DNA of 16,934 nucleotides. It comes from Bordetella parapertussis (GTDB taxonomy: Bacteria; Pseudomonadota; Gammaproteobacteria; Burkholderiales; SG8-41). The translations under genes were made by a program, and so were the position numbers. Positions 9,901 through 16,330 of this stretch are shown here, one piece after another (the stretch's first letter is position 1; each line of letters starts with the position of its first letter). The notes beneath the pieces are model-generated. The model saw nothing but the letters and a program-made list of their open reading frames with translations, was not told the origin of the DNA and searched no databases. The DNA is taken from the NCBI GenBank assembly GCA_945863085.1, contig CAMBCD010000017.1, positions 1 to 16,934 of the forward strand, written 5' to 3'.

Positions 9901-10541
9901 CGGTTGCGCCGTTCGACGCTGAAATCAGCCTGGCGATCAATGTGATTGATGCTGATGGCGTCGCGTATGCCAGCAATCCCGCGCGTTTCGGCGCGGCTAG
10001 CGTGGGCAATGGCATGGCGTTCAGCGACGGCAACGTATTGACTGCGAACGACAAGCAGATGCGTTTCGGCCGGTTTCGCGTGGGCGGCGCCAGTGGCTCG
10101 CCACTGCTGCCGTTGCGTGTTCCGATCGAGACGCAGTACTGGAACGGCACGTTCTGGATCACCAACGGCGATGACAATTGCACGGCGCTCGCACCAGCGA
10201 ACGTTGGCTTGGGGAACACCATCGGCGGCATTGTGACGTCGGTCACTGCAGTTACGAGTCCGTTGCAAAAGGGACGCGGCACGGTGACATTGGCAAAACC
10301 CACGAGCGGCACCAGCGGCAGTGTCGATGTGGCGGTGAATCTGGGGGCCGGCGCCACTGCCGACGCTTGTCCGGCGGCTCCGCCGTTTGCCCCGGTAGCC
10401 GTGGCCGGCGACAAGGCCTATTTGCGCGGCAACTGGTGTAATCCGCCCGGCACTTACACCAAGGATCCTGCGGCACGCGCACGTTTCGGCATCAGGCGTG
10501 GCGGCGACGAAACGATTTATATGCGGGAAAGCACCAACTGA
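6915..10541 (+). CDS. mshQ: MshQ, large secreted MSHA-associated protein with LamG-like and MshQ C-terminal (DUF6701-like) regions
   Basis: A 1208-residue exported protein, probably the adhesive or tip-associated component of the fibre. From the ATG at 6915 it has a signal peptide: basic n-region with RR, hydrophobic core near residues 22-36, and likely cleavage after VHA at about 41. Residues 42-264 form a beta-rich N-terminal region. Residues 269-364 look like an Ig-like bacterial repeat. Residues 370-599 are a LamG/concanavalin-like jelly-roll (ALPGFPNLNTDFTITGWIRS, later GNIDELRVYPKVLS). Residues from about 733 to the end match the MshQ C-terminal family, with RFVPDHFSVSY, RFGRFRV and the ending ARFGIRRGGDETIYMRE. 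A TTG at 6870, overlapping the mshP stop, is an alternative start that would add 15 residues. No ribosome binding site is clear for either. It is not a pilin and has no membrane anchor at its C-terminus. Confidence 0.9.
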   Translation: MPRVVLRAAISSFARRDLRPLFHAIVFAAAAFLCFQNTVHAAITYVGSASNPADNGSFDATVVAVIPPGGMQAGDLVVLVANARETNQNLVISNAGGQTWTTEAANLTRTTQRLFWARYNGTWAANPSVSFPGGANATTVAMHVFRPTLSVNTWAIDVALTNTNFAAPGGADDVTITGINTVTPGALVLATWVSIDNNTWGLQTAGWANAGAAQYRNGDGTDASQSTAYRIMPAAGATGNVVNRQLTLGGDAGNSAIIAFREVPLPVSVVSINCSVSCAATSAATVSWTVIFNQSVTGVDATAFSLAASGLSGAYIASVTGSGTTWTVTANTGIGAGTLGLDQTGPGAVSPTLTGTFIGQVYTISATPALAEYRMDEAGWSGAAGEVVDTSGSYPGTAINSANTTDGSRAIPGNPGTCRYGVFDNGGSITQGYVALPGFPNLNTDFTITGWIRSTDITVGAQRILIDDETNTGGYGLSLGEGGTGILRFYARGSSQIILDTPNIIANNTWYFVAGVADISNGVRRIYVFDASGNLLSGVSVNSAGWGIDAGMASIGGETNISGEPTLANHFKGNIDELRVYPKVLSQSALTALATQTHACAVIVPTPGGFNAYETDTAAGAVTGVIRTRIAGSPISLDMIALDTAKTAILTGFADTVRVEVLDSSNNSGALDANSCRSTWTTIQTISPDPVFIAGDNGRKTISFTVPDAYGDVRLRITYPAGAPTATGCSTDNFAIRPDAFTALSVSDADWMTAGIARTLDDMTFGTITHKAGRPFRVSANAVNAAGVPAITTNYTGTPTAALSVCAGAACTATFGALSLGTTFVSGQLASDVATYDNVGAFQLQLVDSSFAGVDASDTTGDCTAAGRYVCSTSIAVGRFVPDHFSVSYNTPEFGTACSAGNFTYIGQVFNYRVAAMPVITLLAENASNNPTTLYAGSWWRITSSSLTGKSYTAASGALDTSGITGTDPVINDAGSGSGSLSFSSGTGLFFSRATPVAPFDAEISLAINVIDADGVAYASNPARFGAASVGNGMAFSDGNVLTANDKQMRFGRFRVGGASGSPLLPLRVPIETQYWNGTFWITNGDDNCTALAPANVGLGNTIGGIVTSVTAVTSPLQKGRGTVTLAKPTSGTSGSVDVAVNLGAGATADACPAAPPFAPVAVAGDKAYLRGNWCNPPGTYTKDPAARARFGIRRGGDETIYMRESTN

Positions 10542-10879
10542 ATTCACGCGGTTGCCGCCGCGAACGTCATTCGATGCCAGGCGTTCCCCGGTCATCAATT
10601 GTCAATTTTGGTGACAGTGTCGCCTGCTCGACAAATCCGGCGAGATTTAGACAGGTGATTGCCGGTAATGACGCCGACTTTGCGACGACAGGCCATACGT
10701 TTCTGCAAATGCTGCCTGAATGACGGCAGGGGCTCACAATTGCTGTCGCTGCGCTGTCGTTTGAGGCGCAGTATTGGCCGGGCACACTCTTTGCAATGAA
10801 CATGGATACCGTCCAACAGTGCTTGGCAACGATATGCAGATTTAATGTGAGAAAATTATTAATTAAAACAAGGGATTAC

Positions 10880-10910
10880 GGTTTCTAGTCAGTGCTGGGT
10901 ACCAGAAACC
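10880..10910. repeat. Inverted repeat upstream of the mshI promoter
   Basis: The arms GGTTTCTAGT (10880-10889) and ACCAGAAACC (10901-10910) are complementary at 9 of 10 positions, around an 11-base centre. The repeat ends 13 bases before the -35 element of the mshI promoter. No T run follows, so it is unlikely to be a terminator. An operator or activator-binding site is a reasonable guess. Confidence 0.5.
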
Positions 10911-10923
10911 TTGAGTTAAGTCA

Positions 10924-10951
10924 TTGACAACATTGAAAAATATGGTATTTT
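10924..10951 (+). promoter_or_regulatory. Predicted sigma-70-type promoter of the mshI-to-mshN operon
   Basis: A consensus -35 TTGACA (10924-10929) is followed after 16 bases by TATTTT (10946-10951). Transcription would start near 10958, about 25 bases before the mshI ATG. It lies where a promoter is expected: before a run of tightly overlapped genes and after a long gap. It is of a different type from the two sigma-54-like elements in front of the pilins. Confidence 0.65.
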
Positions 10952-10982
10952 CACTGGGTTTGTTCCACTAGCCGCCGAGCGC

Positions 10983-11912
10983 ATGAATTTATTCGGAAAA
11001 AAACGACGTCCAGGTTGGCTCTGCCTCAATCTTCATTCAGATCGCATTGATCTGTCGCATGTACTTGTCGAGGGCAAGCCGCGTCCGGAAATCCTGCTCT
11101 GCGAATCATTTCGCAAAGAGGGCAGTGACGTCGATACGCTGAAGCGCTTGCGCAAGGAACTGAATCTCGACCGTTATCAATGCACGACGCTGCTGAAGAC
11201 CAGCCAGTACCAGACCTTTGCCGTCGATGCGCCGAATGTACCTGCAGCGGAGGCCAGGAGTGCGGTGCGCTGGTCGCTGAAGGACATGATCGACTATCCG
11301 GTTGAAGCCGCGATGGTCGATGCCGTCAACGTGCCCGGCGGGGATAATACCGGCCGCGCAGCGCAGATGCTGGCGGTAGCGGCGCGTAACGATGCGATTG
11401 CCGCGACGGTCAAACCCTTCAATGAGGCCGATATTGATCTGGAAGTGATCGATATTCCCGAACTCGCGCAACGCAACGTGGCCAGGCTGCTTGAAGAAGA
11501 AGGCCGTGGTCTGGCCATGCTGTGTTTTGATGATGCCGGTGCGCTGCTGACATTCACCTGCAACGGAGAGCTGTACCAGGCCCGCCAGATCGAGGTTTCG
11601 TTGCAGGACTTTGCTTCCGGCATGGATGTCGAAGCCCGTTATGACCGGGTGGCGCTGGAACTGCAGCGATCCCTGGACAACTTTGACCGCCAGTTTCGCA
11701 ATGTGGCGGTGTCGCGCTTGATTGTCTCGCAGGTGCCCGATGGCGCGCAGCTGGTCGAATATCTGGGCGCCAACCTGACGGTGCCGGTGGTCCAGCTCGA
11801 TCTGGAACAGGTCATGGATTTTCCGGGGGTCCCGGAATTGCGTGATCCACTGCGGCAATCGCAATGCCTGCAACTGATCGGCGCAGCGCTGCGTGAAGAG
11901 CGCGTACTCTGA
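10983..11912 (+). CDS. mshI: MshI, cytoplasmic PilM-like assembly protein
   Basis: A 309-residue soluble protein of the MshI family, which corresponds to PilM and to the cytoplasmic part of GspL. It is expected to form the cytoplasmic part of the alignment complex and to bind the N-terminus of the PilN-like protein encoded next. Visible features are the start MNLFGKKRRPGWLCLNL, the segment ARSAVRWSLKDMIDYPVEAA near residues 96-115, which is typical of MshI, and the ending CLQLIGAALREERVL. No membrane segment is present. The ATG at 10983 follows a weak CGAG ribosome binding site. Its stop overlaps the next start (TGATG). It is the first gene downstream of the 10924-10951 promoter. Confidence 0.88.
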   Translation: MNLFGKKRRPGWLCLNLHSDRIDLSHVLVEGKPRPEILLCESFRKEGSDVDTLKRLRKELNLDRYQCTTLLKTSQYQTFAVDAPNVPAAEARSAVRWSLKDMIDYPVEAAMVDAVNVPGGDNTGRAAQMLAVAARNDAIAATVKPFNEADIDLEVIDIPELAQRNVARLLEEEGRGLAMLCFDDAGALLTFTCNGELYQARQIEVSLQDFASGMDVEARYDRVALELQRSLDNFDRQFRNVAVSRLIVSQVPDGAQLVEYLGANLTVPVVQLDLEQVMDFPGVPELRDPLRQSQCLQLIGAALREERVL

Positions 11913-12583
11913 TGAGCCAGTACATCAATCTTTTAGGCCCTGCATTCCGCAAGCCGCGTCTGCTGCTGTCGCTGAACCGGGCGGTAATACTGGCCGGAGT
12001 CGCGACGGTGGTGATGATCGGCCTGCTGTTCTACAGCCGGTATCAGGTGGACGGCTTGCGTGCTGAACTGGTTTCGGCGCAGGGACTGCTCAAGGCGCAG
12101 GGCAAATACACCGACCGGCTCAAGGGCGAGGGCGCAGCGCAAAAAGATGATACCGGTCTTGCCGCCGAGGTGGCCCGGCTGGAGATGGAACTGAAATCCG
12201 CACGTGCCGCCATGGGCGTACTGGAAGGCGGCGCCCTGGGTAATCGCAACGGCTTCGCCAGTTATCTGCTGGCATTTTCGCGACAGGCGCTGGACGGTTT
12301 GTGGCTCACCGGCTTCACGGTCGACGGCGCCGGTGAGGTTGCCATTCAGGGCCGGGTGATCAGTGCGAACCTGCTGCCGGAGTACATCCAGAAAATGAAC
12401 AAGGAACCCGCGCTCCAGGGGCGCGCGTTTTCAGCACTGGAAATGCGGCGGCCTGCGGTGGTGCCTGCGCTACCGTCCAAGGATGGCGAAAAGCCGGTTG
12501 TCGCAAGTCCGCGTTACCTGGAGTTCAATCTCACTACGGGTGAGCCCGTTGCTGTTGCCGCAGGTCCCGGAGAAAAACGCTGA
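11912..12583 (+). CDS. PilN-like inner-membrane assembly protein (MshI2-type)
   Basis: A 223-residue bitopic inner-membrane protein. The N-terminus MSQYINLLGP carries the conserved INLL motif by which PilN proteins contact PilM. A single hydrophobic segment lies at about residues 25-43, followed by a coiled-coil-like region (residues 46-100) and a periplasmic domain with the PilN-type stretch ALDGLWLTGFTVDGAGEVAI. It overlaps both neighbours by one base (TGATG), so the three genes are probably translated in a coupled way. In MSHA loci this gene lies between mshI and mshJ and is often left unnamed, so I give no symbol. Confidence 0.85.
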   Translation: MSQYINLLGPAFRKPRLLLSLNRAVILAGVATVVMIGLLFYSRYQVDGLRAELVSAQGLLKAQGKYTDRLKGEGAAQKDDTGLAAEVARLEMELKSARAAMGVLEGGALGNRNGFASYLLAFSRQALDGLWLTGFTVDGAGEVAIQGRVISANLLPEYIQKMNKEPALQGRAFSALEMRRPAVVPALPSKDGEKPVVASPRYLEFNLTTGEPVAVAAGPGEKR

Positions 12584-13191
12584 TGTCCGAACTCACCAGG
12601 CGCTGGCAACACTGGACCGCTCTTTTTAACGCGCGCTCCCTGCGTGAGCGGGTGCTGATTGCCGCGGGTGCTGTGGCGGTGGTCGTGGCGCTGTTCGACA
12701 CCCTGCTGCTGAACCCGCTGGCGATGCAGCAGAAGCGGTTGTCCACGCAGTTGTCCGAAACACGCATGTCGATCAAGACCGGCGAAGTCATGATGGGCGC
12801 CAATCTCGGGAAGGCAGATCCGGACGAGGTGAAGCGGCGTTACCGGGACGAGTTACGCAAGCAGATCGCGGAAATGGATTCCCGGCTGCAGGGCCTGCAG
12901 AAGCAGCTGGTGCCGCCGGACCAGGTGGTCAAGTTGCTGGAGGGCGTGCTGATGAAGGAGCGCGGCCTGACGCTGGTCAGCCTGCGCAAGCTGCCGGTGC
13001 AGCGCTATCAGACTGGTGGCGCGCAGGCCAAGCCGGCAGGATCGGCTGCCCAGCCGGCGCCAGGCAGTGGAGCGGGCAACGGCGTGGCCGACCGCAGCAT
13101 TTACCAGCATAGTTTTGAAGTGTCCGTCGAAGGCTCTTACGGCGAATTGCACGGCTACCTCACCCGGCTGGAGGCATTGCCTTGGCAGTGA
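12583..13191 (+). CDS. mshJ: MshJ, PilO/GspM-like inner-membrane protein, truncated by an in-frame TGA
   Basis: A 202-residue product with an N-terminal membrane segment (about residues 24-42), a long coiled coil (residues 45-105) and the start of a ferredoxin-like periplasmic domain of PilO type (HSFEVSVEGSYGELHGYL). It should pair with the PilN-like protein and contact MshK. The frame ends at TGA 13189-13191 after LEALPWQ, but the same frame continues openly with FWGKVTLDAG for 33 more codons to a TGA at 13291-13293, which overlaps the mshK start. The full-length gene therefore seems to have been 236 codons. The truncated product would lack the last beta strands of the domain. It could be a nonsense mutation, a read-through codon or a sequence error. 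Confidence 0.85.
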   Translation: MSELTRRWQHWTALFNARSLRERVLIAAGAVAVVVALFDTLLLNPLAMQQKRLSTQLSETRMSIKTGEVMMGANLGKADPDEVKRRYRDELRKQIAEMDSRLQGLQKQLVPPDQVVKLLEGVLMKERGLTLVSLRKLPVQRYQTGGAQAKPAGSAAQPAPGSGAGNGVADRSIYQHSFEVSVEGSYGELHGYLTRLEALPWQ

Positions 13192-13293
13192 TTCTGGGGC
13201 AAGGTCACGCTGGATGCGGGGGCGCATCCGAAACTCCGATTGACATTGACGCTGCATACTTTGAGCCTGAACAAGGCTTGGCTGGTGGTATGA
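13192..13293 (+). pseudogene. mshJ: C-terminal remainder of mshJ downstream of the in-frame stop
   Basis: The 33 codons after the TGA at 13189 read on in the mshJ frame without interruption. They encode a beta-strand-rich tail (FWGKVTLDAG, then LRLTLTLHTLSLNKAW) of the kind that closes the MshJ/PilO domain. The tail ends with TGA 13291-13293, overlapping the ATG of mshK by ATGA, the same arrangement as at the mshK-mshL and mshM-mshN junctions. No start codon or ribosome binding site is seen that would make this a separate gene. Confidence 0.8.
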
Positions 13294-13658
13294 GACACTT
13301 GTGCGCATTGACGGCGTTGATCCTGGGTTTTTGCGGGGCAGTGACTGCGGGCGCGCAGGGCATGACGGATCCGACCCGGCCCCCGGGCGGGATGGCGACG
13401 ACGGCCGCAGACGATGCGGCTTCTGGCGGCCCGGTGCTGCAGTCGGTGATGCTGTCACCGGGGCGCAAGGTTGCAATGATCAGCGGCGAGATCGTGGTTC
13501 TGGGCGGTCGTTACGGTTCGGCGCGCTTGGTGAAATTGACCGAGAGTGAGGCGGTTTTGAAAAATGGTCCGGAAACCACCGTGCTGCGGTTATTCCCGCT
13601 GGTTGAAAAGCGGGTGGCGGGCAGCGCGAAGAGCAGTGCGGGCAAAACGACTAAATGA
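13290..13658 (+). CDS. mshK: MshK, periplasmic PilP/GspC-like linker protein
   Basis: A 122-residue exported protein. The ATG at 13290 starts a signal peptide (MRHLCALTALILGFCGAVTAGAQG, with the core at about residues 5-20). The mature part begins with MTDPTRPP, the DPTxP motif seen near the N-terminus of MshK and PilP-type proteins, and continues with a small domain containing VLQSVMLSPGRKVAMISGE. This fits a linker between the inner-membrane alignment complex and the secretin MshL. An in-frame ATG at 13182 would place the signal peptide internally, so 13290 is preferred. Because mshJ now ends at 13191, translational coupling from mshJ would be lost unless the TGA is read through. Confidence 0.82.
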   Translation: MRHLCALTALILGFCGAVTAGAQGMTDPTRPPGGMATTAADDAASGGPVLQSVMLSPGRKVAMISGEIVVLGGRYGSARLVKLTESEAVLKNGPETTVLRLFPLVEKRVAGSAKSSAGKTTK

Positions 13659-15427
13659 AAATGAACAGGCGGAATGAAATGCAACGATGGATGACCATCG
13701 CAATGATTGCGGTTGTCTCGGGCTGCGCTGATTTGCCGCAGCAGCGTCCGAATCTTGCGCAGGATGCCATCAACAAGGAGCTTGAGCGGGCAGCCTCCGA
13801 GCGCAAACCGGTCACTGAGAGCGCTGTGAGCCGCGCTTTGTTGCCGCCGCTGGTGGTTGAAATGCCGCGGGCCGATGCGCAGAAGCCGGATACGCGGTTT
13901 GACCTGTCGGTGAGCAACGCGCCGGCCGCACAGGTGTTCATGGCCATCGTATCCGGCACGCCGTACAGCATGGTGCTTCATCCCGAGGTCAAGGGCGATA
14001 TCTCGGTCAATCTGAAGGATGTGACGGTCACCGAAGCGCTGACCACCCTGCGCGACCTTTATGGTTTCGATTACACCTTGCAGGGCAACCGCATCGTGGT
14101 GCTGCCCGCCGCCCTGCAGACGCGCATTTTCCAGGTCAATTACCTGCAGGCCCAGCGCCGTGGTCAGACCGAAACCCGGGTGAGTTCCGGTTCCATTTCC
14201 AATGGAGCGCAGAGTCCGGGCTCGCAGGCGCCAGGTGCGGTTCCGGTGCCGACGACGGGGCCGACCGGTGGCGCCAGTACCCGCGCTAGCGAGAGTTCAC
14301 GTGTTACCACCAGCTCGAATTCGGATTTCTGGGGTGACATCCAGAAATCGTTGTTTGCGATCCTTGGCGGCAGCGCCGGCAGTAGCGTGGTGGTCAACGC
14401 GCAATCAGGCGTGATCGTGGTCAGGGCAATGCCCAACGAACTGCGCAGCGTTGAACAGTTCCTCAAGTCGATGCAGTTGATCGTTGAGCGGCAGGTGGTG
14501 CTGGAAGCGAAAATCATCGAGGTTTCGCTGAGCGACGGTTACCAGGCCGGCGTCAACTGGGCCGCCTTCCGGGACGGCAATACCCGCTACAGTACGGGAG
14601 TGATATCTCCGGGCGCAGTGTTGCAGCGTAACGGCACCATCGGTGCGCCGACCGCACGCGGCGCGGATGGCACGGTGCTGAGCAATTCTGCACTGGTTGG
14701 CGGTTCCGTGGGCACGTTGGCGAGCGGATTGGCTCTCGGCTCGACAGCCGCGGGCGGCGTGTTCGGCCTTGCTCTGCAGACGCAGAATTTTGCCGCACTG
14801 CTGTCGTTCCTCGAAACCCAGGGCAGTGTCAACGTACTGTCCAGTCCGCGGATTGCGACGATCAACAACCAGAAGGCCGTGTTGAAGGTCGGCACCGACG
14901 ATTTCTTCGTGACTAACGTCAGTACGACATCCAGCACCAGCGGCACCAACACCACGGTGACACCGACCATTACCGTTGCGCCGTTTTTCTCCGGCATTGC
15001 GCTGGATGTCACGCCGCAGATTGATGGCGATAACAACATCATCCTGCATATCCACCCGTCGGTGAGCAGTGTGGTCGAGCGCCGCAAGGTGATCGACCTG
15101 GGCAGTCTGGGTTCGTTTACCTTGCCGCTGGCCTCAAGCGACGTAAATGAAACCGATACCATCGTTCGCGTACAGGACAGCAACATCGTCGCCATCGGCG
15201 GTTTGATGCGCCAGCAGTCGGTCAGCGACCGCAGCCAGGTGCCGGGTGTCGGCAACATGCCGGGCGTCGGCAATCTGTTCCGCCAGCGTGACTCGTCCAA
15301 CGTGAAAAGCGAACTGGTGATCCTGCTCAAGCCCACCATCATCCATAATGATCGCAGCTGGCAGGAAGATCTGATGCAAACGCGGGACCGCATACGCGCG
15401 ATGAGCGCACCGGAGCCGCAGCGGTGA
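13655..15427 (+). CDS. mshL: MshL, outer-membrane secretin lipoprotein
   Basis: A 590-residue secretin that forms the outer-membrane channel for the pilus. The ATG at 13655 overlaps the mshK stop. The signal sequence ends in the lipobox VSGC, with Cys24 as the lipidated residue. Residues 83-152 form an STN-like N-terminal domain (DLSVSNAPAAQVF to GNRIVVLPA). A Ser/Gly/Thr/Pro-rich linker spans about 165-222. A secretin N-type domain follows at about 225-292. The C-terminal secretin core runs from about 374 (FAALLSFLETQGSVNVLSSP) to VILLKPTII near 563, including RQQSVSDRSQVPGVGNMPGV. A pilotin is not visible in the window. Confidence 0.95.
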   Translation: MKMNRRNEMQRWMTIAMIAVVSGCADLPQQRPNLAQDAINKELERAASERKPVTESAVSRALLPPLVVEMPRADAQKPDTRFDLSVSNAPAAQVFMAIVSGTPYSMVLHPEVKGDISVNLKDVTVTEALTTLRDLYGFDYTLQGNRIVVLPAALQTRIFQVNYLQAQRRGQTETRVSSGSISNGAQSPGSQAPGAVPVPTTGPTGGASTRASESSRVTTSSNSDFWGDIQKSLFAILGGSAGSSVVVNAQSGVIVVRAMPNELRSVEQFLKSMQLIVERQVVLEAKIIEVSLSDGYQAGVNWAAFRDGNTRYSTGVISPGAVLQRNGTIGAPTARGADGTVLSNSALVGGSVGTLASGLALGSTAAGGVFGLALQTQNFAALLSFLETQGSVNVLSSPRIATINNQKAVLKVGTDDFFVTNVSTTSSTSGTNTTVTPTITVAPFFSGIALDVTPQIDGDNNIILHIHPSVSSVVERRKVIDLGSLGSFTLPLASSDVNETDTIVRVQDSNIVAIGGLMRQQSVSDRSQVPGVGNMPGVGNLFRQRDSSNVKSELVILLKPTIIHNDRSWQEDLMQTRDRIRAMSAPEPQR

Positions 15428-15439
15428 TAGGCTGCGGCC

Positions 15440-16330
15440 ATGTACGAAGCACATTTCGGGCTGCGTGAACCACCGTTCGGCATCACGCCGGACACCAGCT
15501 TCGCCTACGCCTGCAATTCGCACCAGGAAGCGCTGAACACGCTGCTGGTTGCTGCTCGCAATGGTGAAGGTTTCATGAAAGTCACCGGCGAGGTCGGCAC
15601 CGGCAAAACCCTGCTTTGCCGCCGTTTTCTTGCCACACTGGATTCGCGTTTTGTCTCGGCCTACATACCCAATCCCTATCTCGAGCCGCGCACGCTGATG
15701 TTTGCGCTGGCGGATGAACTGGGCATCGTGCTGCCGCGGGAGGCGGACCAGCATCAGTTGCTGAAGGAACTGTCCCGCGCACTGCTCAATTTCGCGCGCC
15801 AGGGCAAGACGGTGGTGGTTTGCCTCGACGAAGCACAGGCCATGCCGCAGGAAACGCTGGAAGCGCTGCGTCTGCTGACCAACCTGGAAACCGAAAAACG
15901 CAAATTGCTGCAGGTGGTGCTGTTCGGCCAGCCGGAACTCGATGAACGCCTGGGCCACGCAGCGGTGCGCCAGTTGCGCCAGCGGATCACGTTCCAGTAC
16001 CGGCTGTCCGCGTTGAACGCGGAAGAAGTCGATCATTACCTTGCGCATCGCCTGCGCGTAGCCGGTTACCGAGGCAGCCGGTTATTCGCGCCTGCGGCGG
16101 TACGGCGCATGCATCGGGTCAGCCGTGGTGTGCCGCGCCTGATCAACATCATTGCCCACAAGGCGCTGCTGCTGGCTTTTGGCGAAGGCATGCAGCAGGT
16201 GCATCCGCACCATGTACGGATTGCGGCGGCGGATACGCCGGCGGCCGTGACGGTCGTGCATTGGTGGTGGCTGGGATTGGCCATGTTTGTGCTCGCGGCC
16301 GGTGGCATTTCGCTGGCGTACCTGCCATGA
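15440..16330 (+). CDS. mshM: MshM, ExeA-like AAA ATPase with C-terminal membrane segment
   Basis: A 296-residue protein of the ExeA/MshM family. It starts with MYEAHFGLREPPFGITPDTSF, the hallmark of the family. Walker A is GEVGTGKT at residues 50-57. Walker B is VVVCLDEAQ at about 124-132. A single hydrophobic segment near residues 274-293 (WWWLGLAMFVLAAGG) anchors it in the inner membrane. In ExeA the ATPase works with a peptidoglycan-binding partner to insert the secretin; MshM probably helps place MshL. Here no peptidoglycan-binding domain is present. It starts 12 bases after mshL and overlaps mshN by ATGA. Confidence 0.93.
   Translation: MYEAHFGLREPPFGITPDTSFAYACNSHQEALNTLLVAARNGEGFMKVTGEVGTGKTLLCRRFLATLDSRFVSAYIPNPYLEPRTLMFALADELGIVLPREADQHQLLKELSRALLNFARQGKTVVVCLDEAQAMPQETLEALRLLTNLETEKRKLLQVVLFGQPELDERLGHAAVRQLRQRITFQYRLSALNAEEVDHYLAHRLRVAGYRGSRLFAPAAVRRMHRVSRGVPRLINIIAHKALLLAFGEGMQQVHPHHVRIAAADTPAAVTVVHWWWLGLAMFVLAAGGISLAYLP

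Larger units (their letters stand above)
10542..10982. other. Intergenic region between mshQ and mshI
   Basis: This 441-base gap is the largest in the window and separates the fibre block from the envelope block. It holds a small GC-rich hairpin just after mshQ (CGCGG 10547-10551 with CCGCG 10558-10562) without a T run, a minor inverted repeat (TGTCA 10600-10604, TGACA 10612-10616), an A/T-rich tract (10841-10871), an inverted repeat at 10880-10910 and a promoter at 10924-10951. On the minus strand an open frame at 10816-10595 (73 codons from a TTG) encodes a Cys-rich peptide beginning with an HCKEC motif. It lacks an ATG start and I do not recognise it, so I do not call it as a gene. Confidence 0.7.

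Noticed and set aside
10547..10562. Terminator after mshQ
   Set aside because: The stem is only five pairs and no T run follows.
9144..10598. Minus-strand open frame of 484 codons opposite mshQ
   Set aside because: It is an antisense shadow of the MshQ C-terminal region, with Arg/Gly-rich composition and no recognisable family.
10823..10838. Third sigma-54-like element TTGGCAACGATATGCA
   Set aside because: The GG and GC are separated by 9 bases rather than the required 10, and the -12 side reads ATGC rather than TTGC.
13189..13191. Selenocysteine codon in mshJ
   Set aside because: The position falls beside an aromatic FW motif, not at a redox site, and I saw no convincing stable hairpin directly downstream. 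Nonsense mutation or ordinary read-through is simpler.
13182..13658. Longer mshK starting at 13182
   Set aside because: It would put 36 residues before an obvious signal peptide. Those residues are an out-of-frame reading of the mshJ tail.
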